In this document: piece after piece, positions 47,223 to 57,953 of the stretch
Layout: each line of letters begins with the position of its first letter
Numbering within the stretch: the stretch's first letter is position 1
NCBI GenBank assembly: GCA_914767885.1
Contig: CAJZBQ010000051.1
Span: 248,001 to 312,000, forward strand
DNA from: Blepharisma stoltei
Taxonomy: Eukaryota; Ciliophora; Heterotrichea; Heterotrichida; Blepharismidae
Direction of reading: 5' to 3'
Length of the DNA: 64,000 nucleotides
Program-made: the position numbers and the translations under genes
The notes under the pieces: model-generated
Told to the model about the DNA's origin: nothing
What the model saw: the letters and a program-made list of their open reading frames with translations, nothing else
The model's database searches: none

Positions 47223-47910
47223 ATGGTCGATCTCCAAGAGCTGTTGAATGAAAAAGACAAACAACTTTCCCAGCTCCAACAAGAATTCACAGAATACCAA
47301 GAAATGTCGAAAACTCTCGAAGAAGAACTTGAAAGCGAGCTGGAAGCCCAAATTCGGCTTAATTCAGAACTGCAAGCCGAAAACCAGTCCCTAAAGGACC
47401 AAGTTGAAAAAATAAATGTAACCTTTATTGCAGAAAGACTATTACCACAAATTAATAGAAATGGAAAAATCTGCCTTTAAGCTGCAAAATGAATTAAAAG
47501 AAACACAAAATAAATTGAAGATGAATTTGAAATCAAATAAAGAACTGGAGACAGAACTGGATATTTACAAAAGTAAATTGAGAGAAAAAGAGTTTGAAAT
47601 TGAAGAGCTGACAGAAACCTATAATCAGACCTTAGAAGAACTGGCAATCACCTGCTCTGAGCTTGATGGGCTGAAGGATTTCAACGCTGAGAGCACACAT
47701 AGGCTGAAGGAACAATTAAATGAGCTCAGCCAGGACTTGGAAATAGCTAGAGATAAGACATTTAATCTTCAAAATCATTCTTCTAACTTTGAAAAAGCAG
47801 AGAAGCCAAAACTGAAAGACTCAATGGTAGGGCAAAGTGCGCTTACGATGGTTGATTTGCTACTCAGTGACCTGAATGGAAAAATCAAGCAGAAACAATG
47901 CGATATTTAA
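47223..47910 (+). CDS. NudE/NDEL1-like coiled-coil protein (223 aa), one 16 nt intron
   Basis: NudE proteins bridge LIS1 and cytoplasmic dynein. The N-terminal coil shows the family stretch EFTEYQEMSKTLEEELESEL (compare ELVEFQEGSRELEAELE in NDE1), followed by ELQAENQSLKDQVEKIN. A 16 nt intron (47418-47433) joins EKIN to KDYYHKLIEMEK; without it the frame stops. The second half has the conserved TLEELAITCSELDGLK region. The chain is almost all coiled coil and ends in a short polar tail, so the C-terminal dynein/CENPF-binding part of animal proteins is missing or very short. Confidence 0.75.
47418..47433 (+). other. 16 nt intron in the NudE-like gene
   Basis: GTAACCTTTATTGCAG. Its removal joins two coiled-coil frames. 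Confidence 0.85.
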
Positions 47911-47994
47911 TATATTGCATTTTATATATCAATTTAAATTTAATCAATTCTTCAATTAAAGTTAAATTTGGAGTTAATTTATAAGAAATAAAAT

Positions 47995-49098
47995 ATGAGG
48001 CCTTCTTTTGCACAATTTTCATCATATCCATATAATGGATTTTTACCTGAAACCCAAGATTCAGCCCCCTCAAATTTCTTTCACTTAGACTGCCCTGATA
48101 CAGGGCTCTCCATTTGTTACTGTAAAAAATACAATCTCAATATCGTCCACACCCTTGCCTTAAAAGCCCAAAACTACGACCCATCCTCAGCCTACAAGAA
48201 GCGTCAGTTCGACAAAGAGCATTTCCAAGCAATCCCAGTCATTTCTCCACCCCCATCTATCTCAGCTGCCGATTTAAATGCAAAAATATGCAGCTACTGT
48301 GCTAAAGTTGTATGCTTTTACCAAAAAGTCAACACCGGAACCCAAACCCTCCACCTCTGCAGAGACTGCTATAAAGCTGAGGACACAAACGTAAAAAAAT
48401 CATTATCATTGTCAGCTCGCAAAAAAAAATTCGGGAAATTATTAATGCTTGGGACAACACAAACTGAATTAGGCAGGAGAGGAAGGCCAAGAATCCATGG
48501 AAGAGAAGAAAATGACTATATTCAGTGCTATTTTCCTATATGTAAAAGAAGAAATATTAGGTTTCCAGGGGATCCTGATTTATTGACTTGTGGAAGCTGC
48601 ACAAGGACTTTTCATGCGAAATGTGCAGAGCCGCCGCTTAGGGCTGAGTATGTAAAAAGATTTCCTTGGCTGTGTTTGGAGTGCAAAGTATGCTCTATAT
48701 GTGGAAAATTAAAAGACGAAAGCCATTTGATGATATGTGATGCTTGTGATAGGGTTTTTCATGCAAAATGCATTAAAATTAATGGGTCTGGGAGTTTTGT
48801 GTGTAAAGATTGCTCGGTGTGTCGAGGCTGCGAAAAAGTGCTGCCTTCTCCATTGTTAGTAGATGACCCTATTTTTGTGGAAGGATATAGATTCTGCTTA
48901 GAATGCTATGGAAAAGTCCAAGAAAAATGCTACTGTCCTATTTGTGTAAAGATATACAGTGTTGACAGCCCTGATGCTTTTGTGATGTGTGATAAATGCC
49001 AATTATGGGTTCATGCAGCTTGTGAAAAAGTCAAAGAAGATCAAATAGAGCATTTGCAAGGAAAATCTTTTACATGTAGCAAATGCAGTAAAAAATAA
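47995..49098 (+). CDS. multi-PHD finger protein (367 aa)
   Basis: After a polar N-terminus and a small Cys cluster (CSYCAKVVCF, LCRDC) comes an AT-hook, GRRGRPRIHG. The C-terminal 190 residues are three consecutive zinc fingers of PHD type: CYFPICKRRNIRFPG to CLEC, CSICGKLKDESHLMICDAC to CKDC, and CPICVKIYSVDSPDAFVMCDKC to CSKC, each with the H-x2-C centre (FHAKC, FHAKC, VHAAC). The tandem arrangement resembles DPF and MLL/KMT2-type PHD clusters that read histone H3 tails. No catalytic domain. Complete, no TGA codons, ends TAA. Nuclear by inference. Confidence 0.85.
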   Translation: MRPSFAQFSSYPYNGFLPETQDSAPSNFFHLDCPDTGLSICYCKKYNLNIVHTLALKAQNYDPSSAYKKRQFDKEHFQAIPVISPPPSISAADLNAKICSYCAKVVCFYQKVNTGTQTLHLCRDCYKAEDTNVKKSLSLSARKKKFGKLLMLGTTQTELGRRGRPRIHGREENDYIQCYFPICKRRNIRFPGDPDLLTCGSCTRTFHAKCAEPPLRAEYVKRFPWLCLECKVCSICGKLKDESHLMICDACDRVFHAKCIKINGSGSFVCKDCSVCRGCEKVLPSPLLVDDPIFVEGYRFCLECYGKVQEKCYCPICVKIYSVDSPDAFVMCDKCQLWVHAACEKVKEDQIEHLQGKSFTCSKCSKK

Positions 49099-49173
49099 TT
49101 TTTAAATATATTATCTATAAATTACAATTGGAACCATAATGAAAATTTTTTAGTCACTGAATCTGAAAATATC

Positions 49174-51086
49174 TTATTTAAATTGCCAAATTTCTCTTGG
49201 TGTTAAGCCATCAACTTTGAGATCTTCAGTCAAGTTGCACCAGTAGTCCTCTACTCTTTGCCTGTGTTCAGGATTATCAGAACTCAACTCCAATTTATCG
49301 TAATATTCTGAATGTTCTAATATCTACATAAAATTTACTTCGATTGGAATTCCTTTGCCTCTCCACATAAATAATCCCATTATTTCCAAGTTTGGCTCAT
49401 CCCCATATACTCCTATAACCCCAAAGCAGTGTCTGCGGATAACCTCGATTCTTTGTAAAAATCCATCTACTGCATTACAAGTCATATAAATTTTTTCGCA
49501 TTCTCCTTCTAATTTTTGATATTTCATCCACCAAAGACTGTAACTATCTTCGTCAAAAGTTTGCCAGAATAATTTCATTACGCTTTGCTTGTCTTTTTCA
49601 TTTGAGTAATACCTTTTAAAATCGTCAAGTACAAATTGAGACTCGGGAAGCATTTATTCATTAAATTATTATAGAGAAGCTCCCGGATAGCAGACTAATG
49701 GCTTTTCATATCACTTGCTTCGCACAACCCCTTGCTTGTCAGTCTGATTATGCAACGTACTGATTGTGCTACTCCCTTTTGACAAGGGCTTGCACTTGCT
49801 GGCAGGATGTAAAGACTCAACGAGGTTGCCTTTTACGAAATTCAAAAAAATGAAATTTTTTGGTCAGGCTTTCGGCCTAGATGAAACTCGTAGCCCAGGG
49901 TGCAACTCTTGGTATCGCGCTAGGAAATTGCCCAATTGGCAAGCGTACGCCCTCTGATCTTGCTGGGCTATCCCTTTTCAATTTCCAAGTTCCATCCTCC
50001 TCAGGTAAAACTTTGATATGAATGTGAGCTTGCGGCTGTCAACCCGACATTGCGCTCCATCAGACCAAGTAAAACCCGGCCAGGTACACATACCAAACTC
50101 TGCTCTCCCTTCCACAAGGTCTCCAGACTCTCTCTGGCTACAGGCGTTAAGAGGGCAGGTTGGCTCGTCAAGCCATATTTATCCATAGGCTCAGGAAGCA
50201 AGTCTAGAGGGTTTTTTGCTTTTGATGAGTTTATGATCCAATCGTCTTCTCCTTCTTCTGAATCTTCTTCTTTAGGCTTTGGTGTTGATTTTGGCTTTGG
50301 CTCTACGTTAGGTTTTGGTGTAGGTTTTGGCTTTGGCTCTGTTTTAGGTTTTGGCTTTGCTTCAGACTTTAGCTCTTCTGTTTCCTTGTGCTCTTGTTTT
50401 TTCTTTTCTGCCTGCTTCTTTTTAGGCATTGCTTCAGCTAATTGAAGCTGAGATGTGCAGAATTTTGCATTGCCCCAAACTAATTTAAATTGTTGAAGAT
50501 CCGCAACTTTCGTAAATAATTCTACAACAGATTTGATGCTTTTTCTTTGATTTTCATCTATAAGCATCCTAAATGGATATACAAGTGCTGAAACTAGTGA
50601 GATGTCAGCGATTGTAAGTTCATCACCACAAAGATATCTGTGCCGATTAAGAAGTTTGTCAATAGCTTCTAGGTGCCTTTTTACTTCTTTGGCCGATTTA
50701 TCTTGCAGAAGCTTGTCTGGAGGGGCTACGCCAAAGTAAGGGTTAATCCAATTGCATAGAGCAGGTTCAATTTGGGTTTGGATGGTTTCAAGCCATGAGT
50801 CAATTTCTGCTAAAATTTCTGGGGAACCTGAGTATAATTCTGATTGGGTTGCTTGACAAATATATATCATAATCGCATTGGAGTCTGTTAAATAAGTTTC
50901 GCTAGCAATTTCTAATGCAGGGACTGCTTTGAAGGGTGATTTTGTGAGGAATTCTTTTGAATTTGTATCTTTCCATGGAAATTCTGGGGTTTCTAAGGCA
51001 AATCCACTGAGTTGAGCAGCCAAAAGTACTTTGTTTCCTCTAAAATGACCTTTAGGAGACCAAAATTTCTAGCTATAATTTACCAT
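49174..51086 (-). CDS. EEF1G: eEF1B gamma (EEF1G), one insert and two introns (444 aa)
   Basis: Gamma subunit of the elongation factor 1B exchange complex. The start ATG 51086 is followed at once by intron 51069-51083; the spliced start MKFWSPKGHFRGNKVLLAAQLSG is a GST-like N-domain. The GST C-domain (HRYLCGDELTIADISLVSALV) and a Lys/Pro-rich linker follow. The C-terminal EF1G domain begins NPLDLLPE, continues SQFVLDDFKRYYSNEKD after removal of E5 (548 bp), and ends through intron 49324-49338 into LEHSEYYDKLELSSDN and a TAA. The sum leaves 445 codons including stop. Length fits the family (about 430). Confidence 0.95.
49324..49338 (-). other. 15 nt intron in EEF1G (3' part)
   Basis: GTAAATTTTATGTAG on the minus strand; joins GIPIE to ILEHSEYY. 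Confidence 0.9.
49642..50189 (-). mobile_element. E5: retroelement-like insert with 11 bp imperfect target duplication in EEF1G
   Basis: On the minus strand TGCTTCCTGAG precedes and TGCTTCCCGAG follows the insert (plus-strand copies 49642-49652 and 50190-50200). GC-rich, structured, sharing about 200 bp with E6, including GGGCTACGAGTTT and the CACCCTGGGCT motif. Removal restores LDLLPESQFVLDD. No TA lies in the target repeat and no TA join keeps the conserved domain. Confidence 0.88.
51069..51083 (-). other. 15 nt intron directly after the EEF1G start codon
   Basis: GTAAATTATAGCTAG on the minus strand, between ATG and AAA TTT TGG. Confidence 0.85.
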
Positions 51087-51660
51087 TAATAAATATCTGA
51101 ATTATAGCCATATTACCGATAAAATAACCTCAAAGAGCGTCATAATTATGCAACCAGAATGAAATTGGTAATTAAAATTGCAAATTCATATAAATATTTC
51201 GAAGGAAAGCAAGATTATCAATATAAAATTTAATAATTATTTTATTTATTTTCATTTTTGGGTGAATGCATTATAATTGTACATGCAGCAACATTAGCAA
51301 AGAGACCCAATATACAGCAAATAGGGTAACCCGTTTTACCACCACCATTTTATTATATTTAAATAAATATTTGCAAATTAAAATATTATTTATATAAGAT
51401 TTTAATTAAGAAATAAAAAACAATTTTTTTAGAAATTTATAAATGCCAGAAACTTAAAATGAAATCATTAATAAATTTGAAAATGATCAAAAGAGATTAA
51501 TTTGAGATCTATAAATACTTGTGCTATAAATAATTATCATTAATGATTGAAAAAAGCTGCTTGAAAAGGCGTTAATCATTAATATGAGAAAATTAATGTT
51601 TATTTGATATTTTCACACCAGCAGCTTAATTTGCTCTCAAAGCTTTCTATAAATTTATTA
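51087..51660. other. AT-rich intergenic region
   Basis: Nothing recognised apart from a small palindrome around GGGTAACCC near 51330. Confidence 0.45.
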
Positions 51661-52234
51661 TAACTCCCCCCCCCATCCTTGATCGAACGACTCGCCATCG
51701 TTCGATCAAGGATGGGGGTTAAAAAAAAAATTTTCGAGAAAAAAAATTTATATATAAAATAAAAATATATAGATATTTTTTTTTATTTACTTTTAAATAA
51801 GAGGATTAAAGAATATTTAATAATTATTTTTACAGCAAAAAATTTAATTTATTTCATAAAATACCAATTTTTAATATTTTGATTTATTAGTTACCCCTTT
51901 AAACTGTATAAATTTTAATTTGCTCCTTATTAAATTAATTTTTTTTAAAAAAAATTTTAAAAAATCTGTATTTTATTAGATTATTGAGTTTTTAAGCATA
52001 TGTTTAATGACTAAATCACTTCGGATGGTTGACTCCACAGCTTTCTGTCGTCTCAAAGCCTCTGAAAACAACTTCATTATGCACATCTTCCCAAGCTTTT
52101 GATAAATAATATATTTTTATATATATAAAAATTGTCATGATATGAAAATCGTTCGATCAAGGATGGGGGGTTAATTTCCCCAATTTTTAGGAATTTTTAC
52201 AGTCAATCGTTCGATCAAGGATGGGGGGGGGAGT
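51661..52234. mobile_element. MITE family C element (574 bp), intergenic
   Basis: TAA at 51661-51663 and 52235-52237. Left end: C-run, word ATCCTTGATCGAACGA, 8 nt loop, inverted word, GGGGG. Right end: two inverted words with G-runs 37 bp apart, ending GGGGAG. The interior is AT-rich without ORFs. Confidence 0.85.
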
Positions 52235-52304
52235 AAGAAGATATTAAAAATTGGTTCGAATTATTTAATTAATATGTAATAAGTTATTATAGGCATTTTC
52301 AAGA

Positions 52305-52628
52305 ATGAGTGTTTCAGTAGCGAGGAAAATAAAATTACCGACTGTAAATTAGAATTAGGCAGACAAAATTCGAGAAAATTTAGCTAGAGAAAGGGCAATG
52401 AGATTACAGTGTAAAAATCCTGATTTCTCTGGAAATATTTCCAACAATATATCATTCAATATTGAGACAAGTTTTCAAAACACTGCTGCAAATGCTGCAA
52501 CAGAAGAAAATGAAATAAAGGCTTCAAAGAACTCTTGCTTTGCCAGATTTTGTTGCTTTTTATGTAATTTAAAATCGGCTGACTCCCTCAGTAGGCAAGA
52601 TTCTTTTGGTTCGTTAAAGGAGGATTAA
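52305..52628 (+). CDS. small Cys-rich-patch protein (102 aa), one intron
   Basis: The spliced start MSVSVARKIKLPTADKIREN needs a 15 nt intron (52344-52358, GTAAATTAGAATTAG), which fits the local rule. Near the C-terminus is the patch SCFARFCCFLCNL, which could be palmitoylated or bind metal (inference), then a Ser/Asp tail. 103 codons including stop. No family recognised. It lies 67 bp after the family C element. Confidence 0.6.
52344..52358 (+). other. 15 nt intron in the small Cys-patch gene
   Basis: GTAAATTAGAATTAG; removes an in-frame TAG. Confidence 0.7.
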
Positions 52629-53241
52629 ATTTTTTTATTTAAAAAATTTCTAGAAATTGCAAATATCTGAAATGAAAAATTTTTTTAATTTTAAAAATGA
52701 ATGCAAGTTACGTAAAATCTGATAGATTTCATTATATAAGCACATATTAGTTATACATAAAATATTTAAATCAAAAATTTAGCTCAGACAATTTTTTTTA
52801 AAGGAGAATCTTATCGATATATAGGTATTTTCCAATGATTTTTCTTGCTAATAAAAGGGGAAGTAAACGAAAAGAGACTCCCAAGAACGTTTCAAGCCTT
52901 GAAAAAGAAAAATCGTAATGTACTAAAATATATTAACAAAATTGAAGTTTATTGGAAATGATGCACAATTTTTTGAGTATTTTTATTTTATAAGTTTTAA
53001 TTCGCATAAATATGAAAGCATTAACTTATAAACACCTTTAAGAGCTATATCACCAGAATATTTAAAATAATTTAAGAAGGTAAGCAGCTAGCAAGTAAAA
53101 GAGACAAATATTTGTAAAAAATTTATAAATTAATTATACGCTGAGTATTATCTAGATAATTTTTATAATTTTTAAAAATTTGTGATAATCTATCAAATTG
53201 CTTTTATATTAAATAAGAATACGATTAAATTTTCTTTAATC
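52629..53241. repeat. intergenic region with a heavily decayed family B-like remnant
   Basis: Around 52700-52870 the order AGATTTCATTATA, TATTTTCCAATGATTTTT and AAAAGGGGAAGTAA follows the right half of family B, but the words themselves are lost. The rest is AT-rich with nothing recognised. Confidence 0.35.
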
Positions 53242-56200
53242 TTAATAAACTCTCTTTGCAGGTGGAATTGTATGCATTTCTTTCAGATCCAAAGTGTCTG
53301 TTATGACAGGCCTATACTTGATGGTGACATTATCATCCAACCCCTTTTGCCATGAAAGTGTATGTTTCATCCACTCCTTGTCATTTCTATCCTTAAAATC
53401 ATCTCTTGCATGTGCTCCTCTGCTCTCCTTTCTATTTTCTGCACAAATAATAGTCTGTTTCGCACAAGTCAGCAAGTTTTCCAGCTCCAAAGTCTCAATC
53501 AAATCTGAATTCCAAGTCAAATCTCTATCAGTAGTCTTAACGTCTTTAAACAATTTGCAAACATCAGTCATTTTTTCGCATCCTTGCTTTAAGGTATCTT
53601 CAATTCTAAAGACTGCTGCATGAAGCTGCATGGTGCTTTGCATTTTATCACGGATTGAAGCAGTGCTTAAAGACCCCATCGCAGTTCTCAGTCGCTCGAC
53701 CTTTTCTATTGATTCTTCACCTGCATGAGGAGGGAGATCAGGCTGAGTTTGGCCAGGCTGGAATTCTTCTTTGGTTGTTAAAGAAGCAGCTCTTCCAAAA
53801 ATTACGATATCAAGCAATGAGTTGGCTCCAAGACGGTTAGCGCCATGAACTGATGCACAAGCGGCTTCTCCTGCTGCTAGAAGACCTGGGACGACTTTAT
53901 CTTTGCCATCTTTATCAAGAGTGAGAACATGGGTTTTCCAGTCAGTCGGAATGCCTCCCATATTATAGTGCACTGTTGGGACAACAGGAATTGGCTCTTT
54001 AGTTACGTCAACTCCTGCAAAAATCTTAGCACTTTCACTGATACCTGGAAGTCTTGAATGCAAAATTTCAGGAGGAAGATGGCTTAAATATAGATGAACA
54101 TGGTCTTTTTTCGGCCCAACTCCTCTTCCTTGGAAAATTTCTAGCGTCATAGCTCTGCTGACTACATCTCTTGAAGCCAAATCCTTAGCGGTTGGTGCAT
54201 ATCTGGTCCAGCACAAATAGGACCTCGGACCCCCCACCCCCACCCCATATACATAGCTTTTTATAGAATATTTAATAGTTTAAGCCTAAGTGAAGGAACT
54301 AAAGTTTTATACTCTAAACTATAGCTCACCCCCCTTTATAGATCCCTTTATCGAGCAAAGTGTATTTGACTATTGAAAGACCAAAACAGACTCTCTCAAA
54401 GAGATGAGCTCAACCTCTATATCAGAAAGTTCTAAAAAGTGGCATGCTAAAAAACAGTGGCAAGTGTGAAAAAAGTTGGTAAGCAAACACGCAAATTTTT
54501 AAAATGGCTTTATTAATAAAATAATTTAAAACTTAGCATACCCAATTAGACTGGAATTGATTAATAATTAAAAATCTTATTTTTTAGGCCTTAATTAATG
54601 ATAATTATAATAATAAATGCTACATATAAATTTTAATAGATTTAATATTTTTGGTTATTTGTTTATGTAAAAAGTACTTGAGATAAATTTATAGAAATGA
54701 GTTTAAAAATGCAAGCGGGGAACTTCCCGAGTAAACGGTTGTATAGATCTTCAAGTGCTATAACCCCAGTAAGCATATCAATCAAAAAAACTCTAGTAGG
54801 ATCCTGACTTAAGTGATTATAAAGATGGAGTCCATTATGAAATAAATTGTCAAAAGTGAAAATGCAAAGGGGAACTTCCCGAGTAAACGGTTGTATAGAT
54901 CTCCAAGTGTTATAACTCCAGTAAGCATATCGTGCAAAAACTCCAGTAGGATTTTGATTTAACTCCCTCCCTTTAAATTGGACCAAATATTTTTTCCAAT
55001 TTAAAAGAAGGGTTAAGAAAATTTTTTTAAAAAAAAAATCAATATAAAATTCTTATTATAAAAAAAAATAAAAAATGTGTCGAATTAGATTAATAAATTT
55101 CTAGAAAATTTATCGATCAAAGTGTTAATTTTGTTTAATTAAGTGGCTATTTATACTCTTTTGCTAAAATAAAGCAAAAAATAAAGTAAATTTTCAATTT
55201 TTGTAAAGAATTCGCATTAAATTTTTATCAAAATTATTTAAATAAAAAATATAATCCCTTGGCTTAATTTCTTATGGCAGTTATACACACTATTTTCATA
55301 TGAAATTTAAATTATTAATTTGGCGCACTAAAATCTGCGCGTTTTGAAACGTATATTTGGTTTCTAAATAATAAATTATGCATGATAAGAAATAAATGCA
55401 ATAAATTATATTTTTTGTTGAAAAATGTTTAAAAAATAAAAATTAAATTTTAAAAATATAGCAATTAAAGATAATAAATGTATTTAAATAAAAAGCTCTT
55501 TATGTTCTTTTCTTTGAAAAAGAGCAAGATATAACTAAATTTTTAATTTTAGTCAAGAAGAAACATTTAACTTATACCGAAACTTTTTACATAAAAATTA
55601 TGATTTTTATCTATAAAATTTTTTATTATAAAATTGAATTTTGTTTCAATTTAAGCGATTATAAAGATATAGAGTCCAGTATGGAAGAAATTGCACCTGA
55701 ACTTTTAAATTGAGAATGCAAAGGAGGAACTTCTTGAGTAAACGGTTGTATAGATCTCCAAGTGCTATAACTCCAGTAAGCATATCAATCAAAAACTCCA
55801 GTAGAATCTTGACTTATGTAAATCCAAAGATAATCCATAGTCAAATCTACATGTAGATATTATTTTATTAAATCAATTAACGAAAGAGATGAATAATTAA
55901 TTATCTTAAGTCTAATCGTATTTGCTTACCAACTTTTTTCACACTTGCCACTATTTTTTTTGGCATGCCACTTTTTAGAACTTTCTGATATAGAGATTGA
56001 GCTCATCTCTTTGAGAGAGTCTGTTTTGGTCTTTCAATAGTCAAGTACACTTTGCTCGATAAAGGGATCTATAAAAGGGGTATGAGCTATAGTTTAGAGT
56101 ATAAAACTTTAGTTCCTTCACTTAGGCTTAAACTATTAAATATTCTACAAAAAGCTATGTATATGGGGTGGGGTGGGGGGTCCCGAGGTCCGATTTGTGC

Positions 56201-57123
56201 TTGACCACATATCTTTCCATAAATCTTTCTCCTTCTGAATTCCTCAAAATTCCACCTTCTCCTCTGCAGCCTTCAGTGATCAAGCAGCCAGCTCCATAAA
56301 TTCCAGTTGGATGGAATTGAACGAATTCCATATCTTCTAGAGGCAGCCCAGCCCTTGCAATCATCCCATGCCCATCTCCTGTACAAGTGTGTGCAGAAGT
56401 GCAAGACTGAAAAGCCCTTCCATACCCTCCAGTCGCCAAAATAGTTTGGTTAGCCCTCATCCTATGAATTGACCCATCAGCCATACTCATTGCCATAACT
56501 CCTCTGCAGACTCCTTCTACCATTATTAAATCCAGCGCAAAATACTCTACAAAGAACATGCAATTATACCCAAGAGCTCTTCCAAATAAAGTATGAAGCA
56601 TGGAGTGCCCAGTTCTGTCAGCGACTGCTGCACATCGGTAAGCTTGGCCTCCTTTCCCGAATTCGAGACTTTGGCCTCCAAAAGCTCTCTGATAGATTTT
56701 GCCTTCTTCTGTACGGCTGAATGGCATTCCGTAACTTTCCAGCTCATAGACAGCTTCTATAGCTTCTTTGCACATATAGTGAATGGCGTTCTGATCGCCA
56801 AGCCAGTCACTTCCTTTTACAGTATCGTAGAAATGCCATCTTCAGTCATCTTTTGTCATATTTCCTAATGCTGCATTGATTCCTCCTTGGGCGGCAACGG
56901 TGTGAGATCTGGTTGGGAATAGCTTAGAGATACAAGCTGTTTTATATCCGAGTGAGGCAAGACCAAATGCTGCTCGAAGACCAGCACCTCCTGCGCCGAC
57001 TACAATTGCATCGTAAGTATGATCGTAGACAGTGTATGATTTGGGGGTAGGCCCTTGAGATGGGCCGAGATCTGGAGTGACTTTTGATATCACTGAAAAA
57101 GGTCTTTTGAGCAGTCTCAACAT
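53242..57123 (-). CDS. SDHA: SDHA, succinate dehydrogenase flavoprotein (623 aa), one 2 kb IES
   Basis: Oxidises succinate to fumarate in complex II of the inner mitochondrial membrane. A short Arg/Lys/Ser presequence precedes the FAD Rossmann motif [14 protein letters not shown] (residues 41-54) and the covalent-FAD site [10 protein letters not shown] (His74). Then [46 protein letters not shown] and, after removal of the family [28 protein letters not shown] with its active-site Arg; [11 protein letters not shown] and [12 protein letters not shown] follow. The C-terminus [10 protein letters not shown] is standard. One Trp (DDWRWHF) is TGA. After excision 624 codons remain including TAA, the usual length. 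Confidence 0.97.
54706..55815. repeat. three copies of a ~100 bp repeat inside the family D element
   Basis: Copies at about 54706-54805, 54855-54960 and 55715-55815 share AACTTCCCGAGTAAACGG (changed to AACTTCTTGAG in the third), TTGTATAGATCTCCAAGTG and CCAGTAAGCATATC. Copy 2 is split by the nested family A element. Spurious ORFs here come from the repetition. Confidence 0.8.
54960..55651. mobile_element. family A element nested in the family D IES
   Basis: Left end TAACTCCCTCCCTTTAAATTGG with inverted word; interior with the family A internal units; right end eroded, keeping GTTTCAATTTAAG but no G-run. Its flanks continue the 100 bp repeat as in copy 1, which is uninterrupted. Confidence 0.75.
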
Positions 57124-57447
57124 ATTTTTAGATTATGGTTAATACATCTTTGAATGATTTAAAGATAGAATTTTATTCGCTTTATATAAAATGTGAGCGA
57201 AAATTAGCATATGAGATGATAATATGTGATATTTTGTTTGCTAGGATATATTTAGGTATTTAAAAGCTTTTTTTAATAGATATTATTCTTGATAAATATT
57301 TCTGCAATACAAATTCTAGTAATTCAAAAGTTCGATAATTATTAAAACTCAAAAGCATATATATTTATGGCTGCATAGAATAAAAACTCGTTATTTAACT
57401 GGTATTTTAATAAATCTTGATTTCGATTTTTGGATAAATTAAATCCA

Positions 57448-57843
57448 TTACTCCCCCCCCCCCCTCCGTGAGCGAACAAAAAAAATTTTGTTCGCTCACG
57501 GAGGGGGGTTAATTTTTTTTTTTTAAAAAAAAATTTATATATATAAATTTTATAAAAAATATTTTTTTCGAAAAATTAAAAAAATCCTAATTTGCAAAAA
57601 TTGGGAAGCAAATATTAATTTAATTTGCAAAATTTATGTTTTAAAACGCAATTTGTTTAAAATTAAACAGAATTAGCTCTAGATTTCATTATACTAATTA
57701 TCACTTATATATCAAAATTTTTTTCCATTTAAATTTTTTTTCTATTAAAAAAATTTTTGTTCACTCACGGAGGGTGGGTTTTTGGTCAAAAAATGGCGAT
57801 TTTTCTAATGGTTTTGTTCGCTCACGGAGGGGGGGGGGGGGAG
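57448..57843. mobile_element. MITE family B element (396 bp), intergenic
   Basis: TTA at 57448-57450 and 57844-57846, between the SDHA promoter side and the helicase 3' end. Almost identical along its whole length to the CFAP46 copy at 10253-10643, so both are young. The rest of 57124-57447 is plain AT-rich DNA. Confidence 0.9.
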
Positions 57844-57953
57844 TTAGTAAAGATTTTTAATGAGATTAAAATTTTCAATCTATACTAAGGCAAAAATTAT
57901 ACCAATTTGCTGTATATAAATTTTATAATGGCCAATAAATTAAATTAATATGT

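Larger units (their letters stand above)
54198..56207. mobile_element. IES, family D element (2004 bp plus one 6 bp target copy) in SDHA
   Basis: The element (54204-56207) lies between CATATC at 54198-54203 and 56208-56213. Terminal inverted repeats of about 290 bp (54204-54493 and 55918-56207) are almost identical, starting TGGTC then AGCACAAAT and a C-rich tract. Inside are three copies of a 100 bp repeat and a nested family A element. No transposase. Excision with one CATATC kept gives [10 protein letters not shown]. Confidence 0.93.

Noticed and set aside
54663..54986. 107-codon minus-strand ORF inside the family D IES
   Set aside because: It is made of two copies of the 100 bp repeat read in different frames and runs into the nested family A end; no protein family fits.
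20740..57700. Repeated CTCACGGAG words as a CRISPR array
   Set aside because: The words are terminal inverted repeats of dispersed elements, not evenly spaced direct repeats, and the organism is a eukaryote.
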